Of a stretch of 8,028 nt of DNA, positions 6,785-8,028 are shown piece by piece. Location of the stretch: assembly GCA_963656085.1 (NCBI GenBank), contig CAVKHV010000064.1:1-8028 (forward strand), in the 5' to 3' direction. Under the pieces are notes generated by a model, which made no database searches, was not told where the DNA came from, and saw nothing but the letters and a program-made list of their open reading frames with translations. This DNA comes from CAVALG01 sp963656085. Its GTDB lineage: Bacteria; Bacillota; Clostridia; Oscillospirales; Acutalibacteraceae. The position numbers were made by a program, and so were the translations under genes. Position 1 is the stretch's first letter. Each line of letters starts with the position of its first letter.

Positions 6785-7578
6785 AATCAAGATTTGATTT
6801 AACGGCTCGGCTTACCGCCGATTTTCGGGCGGCAGGCATAGAGTTTCCGTCGTTTGACGCACGGCAGTTGACAGCGCAGTTTTATGACGGCAGCGAGCAG
6901 TCGGTAAAACAAACAGAAGAACTTGCGCGCCGCCGAATAAACGGCGAACCGCTGCAATACCTGCTCGGCGAATGGGAGTTTTACGGGCTGCCGTTTTCGG
7001 TCGGCGAAGGGGTGCTTATCCCCCGCCCCGAAACCGAAATGCTTGTAGACTGTACCCTCCGATTTACCGACGGTAAAAAAGGCTTAAAAATCGCCGACCT
7101 CTGCTCGGGCAGCGGCTGCATAGCCGTCACCCTCGCCCTTAATACCGAAAACTGCCGCGTTATCGCCGTTGAAAAATCGGCGGCGGCTTTTAAATACCTT
7201 AAAAGGAATATCGAAAGAAATCACGCCGACGTTGACGCGCGGCTCGGCGACGCTGCCGACTTTAGCGAAAAGTGCGATATCGTGGTTTCCAATCCGCCTT
7301 ATATTAAATCATCCGTTATACCTACCCTTGCGCGCGAGGTTCTGAAAGAACCGAAAGCGGCGCTTGACGGCGGCGCGGACGGGCTGTTTTTCTATAAAAC
7401 CTTTGCCCGAAATGCCGCAAATATGCTGAAAAACGGCGGTAAACTGCTGCTCGAAATCGGCTTTGACCAGGCGGCAGAGGTCGAAAAGCTGCTTAAAACA
7501 TCAGGCTTTTCTGATGTCAAAATTTTTAAAGACCTATCGGGCAACGATAGGGTGATTATTGGGACTTACCCCCTTTAG
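6778..7578 (+). CDS. prmC: PrmC, release-factor glutamine N5-methyltransferase
   Basis: PrmC (HemK) methylates the glutamine of the GGQ loop in class-I peptide release factors RF1 and RF2, using S-adenosylmethionine, in the cytoplasm. The 266-residue product has the small N-terminal substrate-binding region ending in LLGEWEFYG (62-70) and GVLIPRPETEMLVD (78-91), the SAM-binding motif I DLCSGSGCIA (107-116), the acidic end of motif II VEKS (131-134) and the diagnostic catalytic NPPYI (172-176). The C-terminal Rossmann strands include KLLLEIGFDQ (222-231). The length is slightly below the usual 275-290. The ATG overlaps the yqhQ stop (ATGGTAA arrangement) with only a weak purine stretch upstream, so translation is probably coupled. 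The release factor gene prfA is often next; here a repeat element of about 380 bp intervenes before the next start codon. Confidence 0.96.
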   Translation: MVKSRFDLTARLTADFRAAGIEFPSFDARQLTAQFYDGSEQSVKQTEELARRRINGEPLQYLLGEWEFYGLPFSVGEGVLIPRPETEMLVDCTLRFTDGKKGLKIADLCSGSGCIAVTLALNTENCRVIAVEKSAAAFKYLKRNIERNHADVDARLGDAADFSEKCDIVVSNPPYIKSSVIPTLAREVLKEPKAALDGGADGLFFYKTFARNAANMLKNGGKLLLEIGFDQAAEVEKLLKTSGFSDVKIFKDLSGNDRVIIGTYPL

Positions 7579-7583
7579 CGCAG

Positions 7584-7613
7584 TTGTAATATATTCACCC
7601 GTTTTAATAAAAT
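7584..7613 (+). promoter_or_regulatory. Possible promoter upstream of element 3
   Basis: TTGTAA (7584-7589), an 18-bp spacer and TAAAAT (7608-7613) lie just after the prmC stop, in the only stretch of this gap not taken by repeat (7579-7624). If real, the transcript would carry element 3 as a leader of about 400 nt for the gene starting at 8026. The match is weak and the region is AT-rich, so chance is a serious alternative. Confidence 0.25.
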
Positions 7614-7645
7614 TAAAGGCGCAATTTAGACCTTAGATTTTAGAC

Positions 7646-7798
7646 TGTAGACTTTAGACGAGGGTAACGGTAGTTTGAACGCTGACGGTAAGCACAGTCC
7701 CTTGTCGCCCGTTCTGGACATTAGACGTTAGACTGTAGACTTTAGACAAGGGTAACGGTAGTTCGAGCGCTGACGGTAAGCACAGTCCCTTGTCGCCC
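7646..7798 (+). repeat. Tandem duplication of arm plus stem-loop inside element 3
   Basis: 7646-7710 and 7734-7798 are 65-bp direct repeats with three mismatches, at an 88-bp period. Each copy has the last heptads of an arm, the GGTAACGGTAG motif and GCTGACGGTAAGCAC. Each is closed by a stem: GACGAGGG (7657-7664) with CCCTTGTC (7699-7706) has one wobble-type pair, while GACAAGGG (7745-7752) with CCCTTGTC (7787-7794) is perfect. Confidence 0.88.
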
Positions 7799-7898
7799 TC
7801 TGACGAGGGTGCGGGTGTCCGGTGGACACCTCTGCGAAGCAGAAGCACCGACCGAGGCGGCAGCCGAGACGATGTCAAAACGTAGTTTTGACAGAGGG
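7796..7898 (+). other. Multi-hairpin core of element 3
   Basis: The closing stem CCCTC (7796-7800) with GAGGG (7894-7898) encloses GGTGTCC with GGACACC around GGT (7814-7830), TCTGC with GCAGA around GAA (7831-7843) and TGTCAAAAC with GTTTTGACA around GTA (7873-7893). 7807-7871 is identical to 1559-1623 in element 1, whereas the last hairpin and the closing stem have different sequences there. Confidence 0.8.
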
Positions 7899-7957
7899 AG
7901 AGAAAAAACTAACGGAAAGAACAATCCACTGTCTGTTATCAACCTACCGTTACCACG

Positions 7958-8006
7958 GTCTAATGTCTACTGCCTAACATCTAATATCCAAAATCCAAAA
8001 TCCAAA
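7958..8006 (-). repeat. Right heptad array of element 3 (7 inverted units)
   Basis: Seven units run in perfect register: GTCTAAT, GTCTACT, GCCTAAC, ATCTAAT, then three identical ATCCAAA units. The last three lose the TCTAA centre and look like a second heptad subtype. The array ends 5 nt before the next gene's ribosome binding site. Confidence 0.85.
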
Positions 8007-8011
8007 TAAAC

Positions 8012-8017
8012 AGGAGG
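8012..8017 (+). promoter_or_regulatory. Strong ribosome binding site of the next gene
   Basis: A perfect AGGAGG lies 8 nt upstream of the ATG at 8026. It is the strongest ribosome binding site in the window and marks 8026 as a genuine start. Confidence 0.85.
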
Positions 8018-8025
8018 AATTATAA

Positions 8026-8028
8026 ATG
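8026..8028 (+). CDS. Start codon of the next gene (body outside window; prfA is a guess)
   Basis: Only the ATG is visible. Its reality rests on the AGGAGG at 8012-8017. Gene order in many Firmicutes places prfA, encoding release factor 1 (a PrmC substrate), after prmC. That is positional inference; no residue of the product can be seen. Confidence 0.55.

Larger units (their letters stand above)
7625..8006 (+). repeat. Intergenic repeat element 3 (heptad arms, duplicated stem-loop, structured core)
   Basis: This composite non-coding element of about 380 bp fills the gap between prmC and the next gene. In order it holds five heptads (7625-7659), a stem-loop domain (7657-7706), five more heptads (7713-7747), a second copy of the stem-loop domain (7745-7794), the multi-hairpin core (7796-7898), a linker (7899-7943) and a right array of seven inverted heptads (7958-8006). 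GGTAACGGTAG at 7663-7673 and 7751-7761 can pair with CTACCGTTACC at 7944-7954, just inside the right arm. Architecture and orientation match element 1. No convincing coding frame is present. Confidence 0.85.

Noticed and set aside
5657..6790. Long 377-codon open frame on the - strand opposite yqhQ
   Set aside because: It is opposite a well-recognised DUF1385 gene. The product is Gly/His/Arg-rich, as expected from antisense reading of this codon usage, and has no known domain.
7625..8006. Insertion sequence or tRNA/rRNA gene in the gap after prmC
   Set aside because: No transposase frame is present, and I see no cloverleaf with tRNA consensus bases or rRNA-like sequence. The hairpins match element 1 instead.
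7654..8009. Open frames on both strands in element 3 (7809-8009 +, 7654-7878 -, 7742-7942 -)
   Set aside because: They overlap each other within repeat DNA, lack ribosome binding sites, and their sequences are translations of repeats and hairpins with no recognisable domain.

Overview
The window looks like chromosomal DNA of a Gram-positive, Clostridia-type bacterium, perhaps an Oscillospiraceae/Ruminococcaceae-like gut lineage. The evidence is a YqhQ-type DUF1385 gene overlapping prmC, a lipoprotein signal peptide, OmpR/PhoR-type two-component genes, AGGAGG-like ribosome binding sites and roughly balanced base composition. The genus cannot be fixed from sequence alone. All recognised genes lie on the + strand.

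Layout: 1-1385 is the C-terminal half of uvrA (nucleotide excision repair). 1386-1954 is non-coding and is mostly a structured repeat element (element 1, 1367-1764), followed by a candidate promoter. 1955-3289 encodes a lipoprotein with four FG-GAP/VCBS-like repeats. 3331-4038 encodes an OmpR-family response regulator. A short palindromic repeat element (element 2, 4034-4139) sits between it and its histidine kinase (4162-5730). yqhQ (5720-6784) overlaps the kinase gene, and prmC (6778-7578) overlaps yqhQ. 7579-8025 is non-coding and is mostly a third repeat element (element 3, 7625-8006). The window ends on a strong ribosome binding site and the ATG of the next gene, which could be prfA by common gene order, although none of its coding sequence is visible.

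How the genes fit together: the lipoprotein, regulator and kinase look like an envelope-signalling module, with the lipoprotein as a possible sensor accessory or output. yqhQ and prmC are translationally coupled to the 3' end of that unit. PrmC methylates class-I release factors.

The most unusual content is the family of three related intergenic elements. Each is bounded by arrays of a 7-bp unit (consensus NNTAGAC, inverted at the right end as GTCTANN) kept in perfect 7-nt register. Elements 1 and 3 share a 65-bp identical core with several tri-loop hairpins. Other stems in them have different sequences in the two copies but remain base-paired, which points to conserved RNA or single-stranded DNA structure. 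The arrays carry stop codons in all six frames and supply the stop codons of uvrA and the response regulator. No transposase or other mobility gene is present in the window.
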